DNA of 9,144 nt from an uncultured Selenomonadales bacterium (GCA_937877565.1 CALFJB010000049.1:1-9144); one strand, 5' to 3'; positions 1 through 6,154 are shown, counted from the first letter of the stretch. The notes: a model not told the origin generated them from the letters alone. Numbers and translations: made by a program.

Positions 1-45
1 AAAAGCAAGGACAGCAGGAGAAAAAAGTCCGCAAGCTTAAATCCA
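1..45. repeat. Terminal direct repeat, left copy (circle junction)
   Basis: These 45 bases are identical to the last 45 bases of the window (9100-9144). The open reading frame entering here is exactly in phase with the one leaving the right end, and the joined protein is a sensible DnaB-type C-terminus. The plain reading is a circular molecule of 9,099 bp written with a short assembly overlap, not a biological terminal repeat. Confidence 0.93.
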
Positions 46-203
46 AGCAGTATCGAGACATGCAAGCGGTGATATTGAAACAGCGAAACGGACAGATAGG
101 CGCGGAAATACCGTTCACGTATTGCGCGATGTTCAATCATTTTGGAGAAGACGAATTTGGCGGAGTACCGATAGGCGAGTTTGATTGTGTGCCGGACATC
201 TAG
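1..203 (+). CDS. Primase-helicase, 3' part (continuation of the gene starting at 7332)
   Basis: This is the carboxy-terminal end of the same protein, read in the frame of codon 3-5. Joined over the junction it supplies residues up to 656, ending at TAG 201-203. It contains ILKQRNGQIG (614-623), the DnaB-family motif in which the arginine (R618) acts as an arginine finger, followed by FTY and FNHF segments usual at the end of DnaB-like domains. Without this piece the helicase would lack that motif, which is independent support for circularity. The methyltransferase start codon lies 46 bases downstream. Confidence 0.93.
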   Translation, partial: KQGQQEKKVRKLKSKQYRDMQAVILKQRNGQIGAEIPFTYCAMFNHFGEDEFGGVPIGEFDCVPDI

Positions 204-238
204 ATTTTTCTTTTCAAAGGAAAAAAACGTAGGAAAAA

Positions 239-243
239 GAGGA
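239..243 (+). promoter_or_regulatory. Ribosome binding site of the methyltransferase gene
   Basis: GAGGA sits 6 bases before ATG 250. It decides the start: a TTG at 181 in the same frame overlaps the end of the primase-helicase, has no comparable site, and would add 23 residues upstream of the family's normal N-terminus. Confidence 0.75.
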
Positions 244-249
244 ATCGTT

Positions 250-1311
250 ATGGTTTACAGAATGGGGGAACTCTTTTGCGGTCCGGGAGGACTGGCATGG
301 GGAGCATTGAACGCTAATATTGGCGACTGGAATACGCGGATTGTCCACGCATGGGCAAACGACATTGACAACTTAACTTGCCAAACTTATCGACATAATA
401 TCTGCAAGGACGATTATGCCGAAAGTGTAATCTGCCAAGATGTGCGCGAACTGGAAATTAGTCGTGAAAACTTGTCGGACATTGACGCATTTTCCTTTGG
501 TTTCCCGTGTAACGACTTTTCAATCGTCGGTGAACAGAAAGGCTTTGACGGAAGTTATGGTGCGCTGTACACTTACGGAGTTGAGGTTCTGCGCAAGTTT
601 CAGCCGCAATGGTTCCTTGCAGAAAATGTCAGCGGTCTATCCAGTGCCAACGAGGGATTTGCTTTCAAAAAAGTTTTGGCTGATTTAGTCTCTGCAGGCT
701 ATAAGGTTTTTCCGCATATGTACAAATTCGAGGAGTATGGCGTTCCGCAAGCACGACATAGAATTATCATTGTCGGTATTCGTCAGGATTTATCATGTGA
801 TTTTAGACCGCCTTCGACGACGCCTTACAAGGACGCGGATATTTCGGTGCGGACTGCGTTAAATAATCCGCCGATTGATGATATGGCGTTTAATCACGAG
901 ATACCTTTCATGTCAGATAAGGTTATCGAGCGGCTTCGTTACATAAAACCGGGACAGAACGCATTTAATGCCGATATGCCGGAAGATATGAGGCTGAACG
1001 TTAAGGGCGCGAAGATAAGCCAAATCTACAAGCGTCTTGAGCCGGATAAACCTGCGTACACGGTGACGGGTTCGGGTGGCGGCGGTACGCACATGTATCA
1101 CTATGAAGAGGATCGTGCTCTGACTAATCGCGAGAGAGCCAGGCTCCAGACTTTTCCCGACGACTATGAATTTTTCGGTACACGTGAAAAGGTTCGGCGA
1201 CAGATTGGCATGGCGGTTCCCTGTCGTGGAGCCAAGATTATTTTTGAGGCGGTTCTTCGGACTATGGAGGGCATTGATTACGAATCAGTTCCTTGCAACA
1301 TAAAAATCTAG
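250..1311 (+). CDS. DNA (cytosine-5-)-methyltransferase of a type II system
   Basis: A 353-residue enzyme that transfers a methyl group from S-adenosylmethionine to carbon 5 of a cytosine in its recognition site. The family motifs are in canonical order: motif I ELFCGPGG (7-14, cofactor binding), motif IV GFPCNDFS (84-91, nucleophile C87), motif VI ENV (125-127), motif VIII QARHR (167-171), a variable target-recognition stretch (about 180-275, ending near AYTVTGSGGGG), motif IX around LTNRERARLQTFPDDY (291-306), and motif X IGMAVP (319-324, usually GNAVP). The restriction gene follows after 16 bases, so it is probably the protecting partner. The site specificity cannot be read from sequence alone. 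Confidence 0.95.
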   Translation: MVYRMGELFCGPGGLAWGALNANIGDWNTRIVHAWANDIDNLTCQTYRHNICKDDYAESVICQDVRELEISRENLSDIDAFSFGFPCNDFSIVGEQKGFDGSYGALYTYGVEVLRKFQPQWFLAENVSGLSSANEGFAFKKVLADLVSAGYKVFPHMYKFEEYGVPQARHRIIIVGIRQDLSCDFRPPSTTPYKDADISVRTALNNPPIDDMAFNHEIPFMSDKVIERLRYIKPGQNAFNADMPEDMRLNVKGAKISQIYKRLEPDKPAYTVTGSGGGGTHMYHYEEDRALTNRERARLQTFPDDYEFFGTREKVRRQIGMAVPCRGAKIIFEAVLRTMEGIDYESVPCNIKI

Positions 1312-1327
1312 AGTTGGTGGAAAAACT

Positions 1328-2890
1328 ATGCTCAATTATTGGTGGGTTACTCGTCCGAAAAGGAAATTAAACTCTATCCCAGATGTGTTGGCTGTCTTTG
1401 CTGAATCAGCAATGCAGGAAGCTTGGATTGGACAGCGTGGCACACATTTATCTTTGGAAGGTGAGTTGGAGAATAGCGGCTTGAAACGCATCGGCGATAG
1501 ACGAGACCAAACTGGTGGCGGTGGGCGTACTTACAAAGCGTGGCTTGTCAGTTTGGGCTTGATTTTTACTCAGGCGTCGACGAGAAAGTTACAGCTGACT
1601 TTTGCGGGCGAGGCAATCCTGAATGGCGAGTCTCCGGTAAAAATTTTGACGAACCAAATCTTGAAGTATCAATTTCCTTCGGCATTCTCTGTCGGACACG
1701 GCGTTGATGTCAATAGACGGTTCAAGATTCATCCGTTCTGGTTCTTGCTAAAATTGTTGACCGATAGCCGCGTTCAATATCTGACGCAGGAGGAAATCGC
1801 GAAGGTAATCATCATCGAGGCGGAGGAGGAGTCTGATAAATGCTACGAGCGAATAGTCTCGCGATTGATTGAGTTCCGTAATTTCGGCGACACCTGCCTA
1901 GAAAAGGATTTTGCTTTGAAGTACACTTCTTCCAAAGGTGATGTGAACTTCACTAATCCTTTCGCACACCTTTTGGACATTGCTAACACGATTGCCAACT
2001 GGCTTGAATACACTCAGCTGGTTATTCGTGAAGACAGACGGCTACAAATTCTGCCGGAACGCGCCGATGAAGTCGCTCAAATTGTTTCCAGACCGTTACA
2101 ATTTATTGGTCGTCCCAATGAGCATGAATTTTTTCAACGTCGTTATGGGTTAGACACGACGCATATCAAGGACACACGCAATCTACTCGAAACCAAAACG
2201 GTAACTCCCTTCTTGGCTGCTGAGATTAGAGTCAAGAAAGTTTTCATCGGTACCGCTCTGAAAGAACCCATTGGTGCGATTACTCCGGCTCTGATTGAAC
2301 GCATAGCAGAGCAAAGCGGGATAAAGTCCTCCGTCGTCGCTGAAGTCCTACAGAAACACTTCCCGCACGGCTCTATTGGCGCATTCATGGCGAATTACTT
2401 TGAGATGGCGTTTTCTGGTCGGGAGCAATGTCGACAATTTGAAGAAGCCACAGCAAACATATTCCGAGAAATCTTTGGCTTTGATTCTACATGGCTCGGA
2501 AGTGCGGCAAGCGGCAGGGAGGTTCCAGATGTCCTACTCATTAGCGACCGTGCTGGCTTTCAGGCAATAATTGACACAAAGGCATACAGCCGCTATGATT
2601 TGCCCGGCACTCATCGGGACAGAATGATTTACCACTACTTGCCCGACATCAAAAATTATAGTTCAAGCGGTTTGCCAGTAGGATTTTTCTCGTACATTGC
2701 TGGTGGTTTCTCAAATGCCATAGCCAATCCACTAAATGAAATTGCCAGAATGTCTCATGTGAAAGGCTCTGCCATGCCTGTTACAGTCTTTATAAAAATG
2801 ATTGAGAACAACGCTATCAAGTCATACAGTCACGCTGACATTCAGAAAATATTTTCTCTAAATAGGCGAGTTTACATCACGGACATATGA
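1328..2890 (+). CDS. Restriction endonuclease with FokI-type C-terminal nuclease domain
   Basis: A 520-residue protein. The last 150 residues resemble the FokI cleavage domain: P400-D401, then 15 residues on D416-T417-K418 within IIDTKAYSRYDLP, matching FokI's catalytic D450/D467/K469 and its VDTKAYS segment as I recall them. The block at 345-363 (HGSIGAFMANYFEMAFSGR) leads into the nuclease. The N-terminal about 350 residues, opening with YWWVTRPKRK and containing GDRRDQTGGGGRTYKAWL (56-73), should hold DNA recognition; this resembles other large restriction enzymes but I cannot name a prototype. The ribosome site GGTGGA (1316-1321) is weak, and expression may rely partly on coupling to the methyltransferase. 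Such a nuclease normally cuts at a distance from its site after pairing of two nuclease domains. Confidence 0.88.
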   Translation: MLNYWWVTRPKRKLNSIPDVLAVFAESAMQEAWIGQRGTHLSLEGELENSGLKRIGDRRDQTGGGGRTYKAWLVSLGLIFTQASTRKLQLTFAGEAILNGESPVKILTNQILKYQFPSAFSVGHGVDVNRRFKIHPFWFLLKLLTDSRVQYLTQEEIAKVIIIEAEEESDKCYERIVSRLIEFRNFGDTCLEKDFALKYTSSKGDVNFTNPFAHLLDIANTIANWLEYTQLVIREDRRLQILPERADEVAQIVSRPLQFIGRPNEHEFFQRRYGLDTTHIKDTRNLLETKTVTPFLAAEIRVKKVFIGTALKEPIGAITPALIERIAEQSGIKSSVVAEVLQKHFPHGSIGAFMANYFEMAFSGREQCRQFEEATANIFREIFGFDSTWLGSAASGREVPDVLLISDRAGFQAIIDTKAYSRYDLPGTHRDRMIYHYLPDIKNYSSSGLPVGFFSYIAGGFSNAIANPLNEIARMSHVKGSAMPVTVFIKMIENNAIKSYSHADIQKIFSLNRRVYITDI

Positions 2891-2913
2891 ATTGATAAAT
2901 GAACTGTGCACGA

Positions 2914-2928
2914 TAGTTTAACAAACTA
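2914..2928. repeat. Small inverted repeat between the restriction and TIR genes
   Basis: TAGTTT, three-base spacer, AAACTA: a perfect 6-bp stem in the 63-base gap. No T-run follows, so it is not a convincing terminator. It could be an operator, a messenger-stabilising hairpin or chance. Confidence 0.4.
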
Positions 2929-2941
2929 AAAGATGTCTGTC

Positions 2942-2947
2942 AGGAGG
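2942..2947 (+). promoter_or_regulatory. Ribosome binding site of the TIR gene
   Basis: AGGAGG, a full consensus site, lies 6 bases before ATG 2954. This selects the second in-frame ATG over the one at 2933, which would place the ribosome site inside the coding sequence. Confidence 0.85.
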
Positions 2948-2953
2948 TCTCTC

Positions 2954-3811
2954 ATGTCTTCAAGCCAATATCAAAGAAATGTTAATTCTTTGGACAAGGA
3001 AATTGCGGACTTAGAAAAGAAAAAAGCGCAGAACGAGAATGATGTTGCTAAATTGCAGAAGAAAATCGCTGATGCACAAAAAGATATCAGTCGTACAAAG
3101 TCGGCATCAACAAGAGCAAGTAAAGCCAAACAGATAGATGGCTGGACTGGTGATTTGGCAAAAAAGCAATCTTCTGTAGCTGAATATGGGAAAAAAATTG
3201 CAGATAAGCGTTCAAAGCGAAACTCGGAGTATCAAAAATTACAGCGAGCTTTGGCTGACGAGCAAAAAACATTACAAAAGAGTTATGAAAGAACAATTGA
3301 GAGTCTTACGCAAAAGATAAACGTATCAGATATTACATCACGTGTTGAGGAACAAAATAATTATCAAGCTGATGAAGAATATGACGTTTTCATATCTCAC
3401 GCTTGGGAGGATAAAGAAGATTTTGCCGATGAATTTGTGATGGCTCTTGAACAGTTGGGGATTCGTGTTTGGTATGACACGAAGAAATTACAATGGGGCG
3501 ATTCTATGCGCTCAAAAATAGATGATGGACTAAGAAAATCTAAGTTTGGAATCGCTATCTTGTCGCCTAACTATATAGCCGAAGGAAAATATTGGACAAA
3601 AGAAGAGTTTAACGGTCTTTTTCAACTAGAAAGCATTAACGGCAAAAAGATTCTGCCTATTTGGCACAATTTAACCAAGAATCAAGTGATGAAGTTCAGC
3701 CCGATGATTGCAGATAAAAAGGCAATGACTACGGCTAATATGACAATCGAAGAAATTGCTCAAACACTGAAGAAATTACTTGACTCAATGAAAAAAGAAC
3801 AAGCAGACTAA
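2954..3811 (+). CDS. Coiled-coil TIR-domain protein, putative defence effector
   Basis: A 285-residue protein with two parts. Residues about 5-125 are Lys/Glu/Gln-rich with heptad character (NSLDKEIADLEKKK onwards), predicting a long coiled coil. Residues about 142-255 are a TIR domain: box 1 EYDVFISHAWED (142-153), RVWYDTKKLQWGDS (171-184), and GIAILSPNY (199-207). In the WTKEEF segment (214-219), E218 aligns with the catalytic glutamate of NAD-cleaving TIR domains (W-C-x-x-E-L). There is no signal peptide or membrane segment. Many bacterial TIR proteins deplete NAD or make cyclic ADP-ribose signals during phage defence; that role is inferred here from the neighbouring restriction genes. The coiled coil may mediate oligomerisation or sensing. 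No Thoeris ThsA partner is present. Confidence 0.9.
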   Translation: MSSSQYQRNVNSLDKEIADLEKKKAQNENDVAKLQKKIADAQKDISRTKSASTRASKAKQIDGWTGDLAKKQSSVAEYGKKIADKRSKRNSEYQKLQRALADEQKTLQKSYERTIESLTQKINVSDITSRVEEQNNYQADEEYDVFISHAWEDKEDFADEFVMALEQLGIRVWYDTKKLQWGDSMRSKIDDGLRKSKFGIAILSPNYIAEGKYWTKEEFNGLFQLESINGKKILPIWHNLTKNQVMKFSPMIADKKAMTTANMTIEEIAQTLKKLLDSMKKEQAD

Positions 3812-3894
3812 ATTTTTATGCGCTCGTACACAGTAATTGTTTGATTGAACATCTGACTTATAAATCAAAATTTCCAAGCCTCGCAGAGCCCGCC

Positions 3895-3927
3895 CATTCC
3901 GTAGGAATGTATAGCGGGGTATACATT
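3895..3927 (+). other. oriT: Origin of transfer (oriT), MobV/pMV158 type
   Basis: Two inverted repeats overlap. The first is CATTCC-GTA-GGAATG (3895-3909). The second is AATGTATA-GCGGGG-TATACATT (3906-3927). In pMV158 the nick region, as I recall it, reads GTATAGTGTG/TTATAC with the same two overlapping, mutually exclusive hairpins. The matching bases here are GTATAGCGGG/GTATAC, which would put the nick between 3918 and 3919 on the + strand. Position upstream of and co-oriented with the relaxase gene also agrees. The nick position is by analogy only. Confidence 0.8.
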
Positions 3928-4025
3928 TTCCCCAAATATGAACGACGAAAAGGCAAAAATAAACGCTCGAACGACTTCTCTCTTCAAAATTCTCAAATTG
4001 TCTCTCGTTACTTCTTTCACCTAAA

Positions 4026-4044
4026 TGTGCCCAGAATGGGCACA
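4026..4044. repeat. Perfect 8-bp inverted repeat in the mob leader
   Basis: TGTGCCCA, a GAA spacer, then TGGGCACA. The stem is strong but has no T-run on either strand, so it is not a standard terminator. It lies between oriT and the relaxase ribosome site and could be an operator, part of an extended oriT, or a leader hairpin. Confidence 0.6.
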
Positions 4045-4106
4045 AATGTGTTCCCGCTTTCACAACCACCCAACACAAAAAACGCAAAAAGATAAGAGTT
4101 TGGACG

Positions 4107-4140
4107 CCTCCTTTTATGCCACAATATGGCACGAAGGAGG
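4107..4140 (+). promoter_or_regulatory. Ribosome-site-sequestering hairpin before the relaxase gene
   Basis: CCTCCTT (4107-4113) is the exact complement of the ribosome site AAGGAGG (4134-4140). Inside it, TGCCA (4117-4121) pairs with TGGCA (4127-4131) around a CAATA loop. In the messenger this would bury the whole Shine-Dalgarno sequence in a 12-bp interrupted stem and lower translation of the relaxase, which starts 8 bases downstream. Confidence 0.75.
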
Positions 4141-4148
4141 TATTTTTT

Positions 4149-5495
4149 ATGAATTATCAACAACTCCATGCCGGCAAAGTTAAACTCAACGGACTTGCTG
4201 GCATTCGTCATCATCTGCTTGACCGCGACCGCGTTAAAACTAATCCTGACATTGACTTGTCTCGGTCTCAGCTCAATCACGCCATTGAAGGATTATCCCC
4301 AGAAAATTTGATTCGGGATGTCCGACTACGCATCAAACAACTTCAACTGAAACGCAAACCTCGCACAGACGCCGTTGGGCTTGAAGATTTTATCGTCGGT
4401 GCCTCTGCTGATTTTATGCTCCAACTCGGCGAAGACAGACGCGAGCAATATTTCAAAGACACTCTCCATTTCTTCCAACATCGCTACGGAAAAGAAAATG
4501 TCATATATTGCCATTGCCACATGGATGAACACAATCCGCACGTACACATTGGCGTTATTCCCGTTACTCCAGACGGACGACTCTCCGCTCGCGATCTTTT
4601 CAACCCCAAATCTCTCGAACAACTTCAGACTGATTTTCATCGCGAAGTCGCTCAACATTACGGACTTGAACGCGGCGAACACCACGCACGCAATTATCTC
4701 GAACTTAATCAATTCAAACTTCAACGAACCAAACAAGAAATTAAAGCATTCACTGCTGATTTAGACTCTGCTCTTTTACAACAAGAACAAGTTGACCAGA
4801 TTATGCAATCCGCTCATTTCGTCACTACAGGCATACTCTTCAAATCCGAAGACAAACAACGCAGTGAAATGCCCACTCAAAAACTCTTGCAATTACAACA
4901 AACCGCTGAACAAGGGATCAAAGCCAACGCCGCTGTCCGCTTTACTCAGCAACAAAATTCTCAACTCAAACACGAAAAGGCTCAAGCACTCGCCGACTCT
5001 CAGCATTATCGCAATCTGTTTCAAACCTTAGAAAAAGAAACTGAACTTTACACTGCTGTTCCTACGCTTTGGCGCGAATATGTCGATTCCTCCATTCTTA
5101 ACTGGCAAAAAAATTTCTCCGACTATTGTCATGACGTTAATCGCGCTACCGTTCGAGTTTTCCTCGCCTCTCACGGCAACTATCGCCAAACAGAAAAAAT
5201 TATGCATGACTTTATTACAAAAACTGGTATCGAAGATGTCCACAAATATGTCTCCAACGTAATTCACACCGCTAACCTTCAACATAAAGGAAATTTACAA
5301 CCCACTACTCCGCCGCCTTCATGGAAACCGCCTAAGCCTTCCGAGACCGAATACTCAAAGCCTGATGAACTTGGCGTCGTTCCCTTGCAACTTTCTCAAG
5401 TCCCCGACATCAACTGGGACATGATTAACTGGGATTTACTCTCCGAACTCGACAAAGATGAAATCCGAAACAAAATCGAAGTCTATAGCCGATAA
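4149..5495 (+). CDS. mobV: MobV-family relaxase (Mob/Pre), plasmid mobilisation
   Basis: A 448-residue conjugative relaxase that nicks oriT on one strand and pilots it into a recipient using another element's transfer channel. Signature features: H22 in GIRHHL, aligning with the catalytic histidine I recall for pMV158 MobM; SRSQLNH (38-44), the family SRSHLN block; and the metal-binding HxDExxPHxH motif as HMDEHNPHVH (124-133). A Gln/Lys-rich likely coiled coil spans about 195-305, followed by a Pro-rich linker near 387-400 (TTPPPSWKPPKP) and an acidic tail. The start is chosen from AAGGAGG 8 bases before ATG 4149; an ATG at 4116 lies inside the leader hairpin with no ribosome site. Coding-strand composition differs from its neighbours (more C than G), hinting at separate ancestry. 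Confidence 0.95.
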   Translation: MNYQQLHAGKVKLNGLAGIRHHLLDRDRVKTNPDIDLSRSQLNHAIEGLSPENLIRDVRLRIKQLQLKRKPRTDAVGLEDFIVGASADFMLQLGEDRREQYFKDTLHFFQHRYGKENVIYCHCHMDEHNPHVHIGVIPVTPDGRLSARDLFNPKSLEQLQTDFHREVAQHYGLERGEHHARNYLELNQFKLQRTKQEIKAFTADLDSALLQQEQVDQIMQSAHFVTTGILFKSEDKQRSEMPTQKLLQLQQTAEQGIKANAAVRFTQQQNSQLKHEKAQALADSQHYRNLFQTLEKETELYTAVPTLWREYVDSSILNWQKNFSDYCHDVNRATVRVFLASHGNYRQTEKIMHDFITKTGIEDVHKYVSNVIHTANLQHKGNLQPTTPPPSWKPPKPSETEYSKPDELGVVPLQLSQVPDINWDMINWDLLSELDKDEIRNKIEVYSR

Positions 5496-5556
5496 AAATT
5501 TCTCTTTGAAAAGAAAACCTGCCCACACTATAACAAATTTCATCTAATAAATTCTA

Positions 5557-5572
5557 ATTATGGAACCATAAT
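5557..5572. repeat. Palindrome just upstream of the iterons
   Basis: ATTATGG-AA-CCATAAT, a perfect 7-bp inverted repeat with a 2-bp centre, ends 14 bp before the first iteron. This symmetry suits a dimeric DNA-binding protein such as an initiator dimer or the ribbon-helix-helix protein encoded nearby; it could also be part of the unwinding region. Confidence 0.5.
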
Positions 5573-5586
5573 CAAAAATGAGCAAC

Positions 5587-5652
5587 GTGCCGAGTAAGCG
5601 ATACGGTTGTGCCGAGTAAGCGATACGGTTGTGCCGAGTAAGCGATACGGTT
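5587..5652 (+). repeat. oriV: Three tandem 22-bp iterons (candidate origin)
   Basis: Three identical 22-bp units lie head to tail at 5587-5608, 5609-5630 and 5631-5652. Each starts GTGCCGAGTA and ends GATACGGTT. The 22-bp period is two helical turns, placing each site on the same DNA face, which is typical of iterons bound by a theta-replication initiator. The likely binder is the initiator-like protein at 6367-7338. The core AAGCGATA recurs once, in an inverted repeat at 6178-6236. Confidence 0.85.
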
Positions 5653-5654
5653 AC

Positions 5655-5675
5655 ATGCCAAAAATGGGCATTTTT
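5655..5675 (+). terminator. Weak rho-independent terminator after the mob/iteron region
   Basis: ATGCC, a 7-base loop, GGCAT, then a run of T. The stem is only 5 bp, so strength is doubtful. If used, transcripts of the relaxase gene would cross the iterons before stopping. Confidence 0.35.
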
Positions 5676-5718
5676 ATCTAGTGGTAATGCGGTTTTTTGC
5701 CATTTCCGAAAACGTATA

Positions 5719-5773
5719 AGATTCATAAGAATCTAAAGCGCGTGGGCGGCATTTTAGATTGCCGCCCCGCTTT
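5719..5773. repeat. Stem-loop cluster with possible pseudoknot in the origin
   Basis: Hairpin A: AGATTC-ATAA-GAATCT (5719-5734). Hairpin B: GGGCGGCA (5744-5751), an 8-base loop, TGCCGCCC (5760-5767), extended below a 3-base bulge by AAAGCG (5735-5740) with CGCTTT (5768-5773). The loop of B (TTTAGAT, 5753-5759) is exactly complementary to ATCTAAA (5731-5737), so the two hairpins can compete or form a pseudoknot. Possible roles are a single-strand initiation site, a primase or helicase loading site, or a regulatory RNA; none can be chosen from sequence. Confidence 0.6.
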
Positions 5774-5805
5774 CAAAAGAAAAAATCTCCATGCCCCGCA
5801 AGCAT

Positions 5806-5835
5806 AAAAAAAGCTGGCGACCAAAAATCGTCAGC
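5806..5835 (-). terminator. Rho-independent terminator of the ribbon-helix-helix gene
   Basis: Read on the minus strand: GCTGACGA, a 7-base loop, TCGCCAGC (one A-C mismatch), then seven T. It lies 57 bases past the stop codon of the minus-strand gene and should end that transcript before it reaches the iterons. Confidence 0.8.
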
Positions 5836-5891
5836 CTAAACACTTTTTCTTTTCTAAGGAAAAGTTCCCTTTGAAAAAAGAAAGTTGCCAT

Positions 5892-6107
5892 TTATTCCAG
5901 AGAACTTTTGAACTGCTTGTACGCCTGAATGAAATTCTGATACTTCTCCTTTACCAGACTTTCTCGCATTAAATTGACGATTATAGTTGTCAGATTTTCT
6001 TCTTGGACTACAGAAAGAGCTTTTATAGCTTCGACATCCTCTGGTTCGAGTGAGATTGAAATTTGGTACTTGCCGTTAGACATTCTGTAAGGCGGTTTTC
6101 TGGACAT
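5892..6107 (-). CDS. Small ribbon-helix-helix DNA-binding protein (CopG/Arc-like)
   Basis: A 71-residue protein. Residues 14-20 (YQISISL) fit the beta-strand that enters the DNA major groove, 22-34 (PEDVEAIKALSVV) the first helix, and 38-51 (NLTTIIVNLMRESL) the second helix after a short turn. This is the classic fold of dimeric repressors such as CopG and Arc. A Lys/Arg-rich N-terminal arm precedes it. The likely ribosome site is GGAG about 10 bases before the ATG, at the edge of a hairpin. It is divergent from the initiator gene and has its own terminator, so it is probably a copy-number or autoregulatory repressor; an antitoxin or partition role is less likely because no toxin or ATPase neighbours it. 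Confidence 0.75.
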   Translation of the reverse strand: MSRKPPYRMSNGKYQISISLEPEDVEAIKALSVVQEENLTTIIVNLMRESLVKEKYQNFIQAYKQFKSSLE

Positions 6108-6118
6108 GATATGAACGC

Positions 6119-6154
6119 TCCTTTTTGAAACAACAGCTTTTTTTTTTCAAAGGA
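6119..6154 (-). promoter_or_regulatory. Hairpin overlapping the ribosome site of the ribbon-helix-helix gene
   Basis: In the minus-strand message TTTGAAA (6151-6145) pairs with TTTCAAA (6130-6124). The outer TCC and GGA can pair past a two-A bulge, covering the GGAG ribosome site. The loop is A-rich. This could damp translation of the repressor as the CCTCCTT hairpin may do for the relaxase. Confidence 0.5.

Larger units (their letters stand above)
3812..4148. other. Intergenic region holding oriT and the mob leader (337 bp)
   Basis: No gene is supported here. Antisense and sense frames of 84-115 codons cross the region, but they run through the inverted repeats, lack ribosome sites and resemble nothing. 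It holds the nick region, two extra hairpins and the relaxase ribosome site. A TATAAA at 3859-3864 with a poor TTGTTT at 3837-3842 (16-bp spacer) is the best mob promoter candidate and is weak. No rho-independent terminator is visible after the TIR gene. Confidence 0.7.
5496..5891. other. Non-coding region with candidate replication origin (396 bp)
   Basis: No gene is supported; a 60-codon antisense frame runs straight through the tandem repeats and is rejected. In order it holds a palindrome, the iterons, a weak terminator, a cluster of stem-loops, a minus-strand terminator and several copies of a T-rich dispersed repeat. The stretch 5496-5586 is AT-rich, as expected of a melting region next to iterons. 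I found no good DnaA box. Confidence 0.75.

Noticed and set aside
1..45. Terminal repeat as a phage or transposon end
   Set aside because: The repeat is inside a coding sequence that continues in frame across the joined ends; circular overlap is simpler.
181..249. Methyltransferase starting at TTG 181
   Set aside because: It overlaps the helicase stop, has no ribosome site, and the 23 extra residues precede the normal family N-terminus; ATG 250 has GAGGA 6 bases upstream.
2933..2953. TIR gene starting at ATG 2933
   Set aside because: The AGGAGG site lies inside this extension and serves ATG 2954.
250..3811. Thoeris defence system
   Set aside because: A TIR protein is present, but no ThsA-like NAD-binding effector accompanies it.
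3785..4132. 115-codon minus-strand frame over the oriT region
   Set aside because: No ribosome site, Cys/Trp/Phe-rich random-looking protein, and it runs through the oriT and leader inverted repeats.
4116..4148. Relaxase starting at ATG 4116
   Set aside because: The codon is inside the leader hairpin without a ribosome site, while ATG 4149 has AAGGAGG at good spacing and aligns with MobV N-termini.
5587..5652. Tandem repeats as a CRISPR array
   Set aside because: The 22-bp units abut directly with no spacers, and no cas genes are present; iterons explain them.
5544..5726. 60-codon minus-strand frame over the iterons
   Set aside because: It is a by-product of the tandem repeats (repeating residues) and has no ribosome site or family resemblance.
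5892..6107. Ribbon-helix-helix protein as an antitoxin
   Set aside because: No toxin-sized partner gene lies next to it on the same strand; the flanks are a terminator and the control region.
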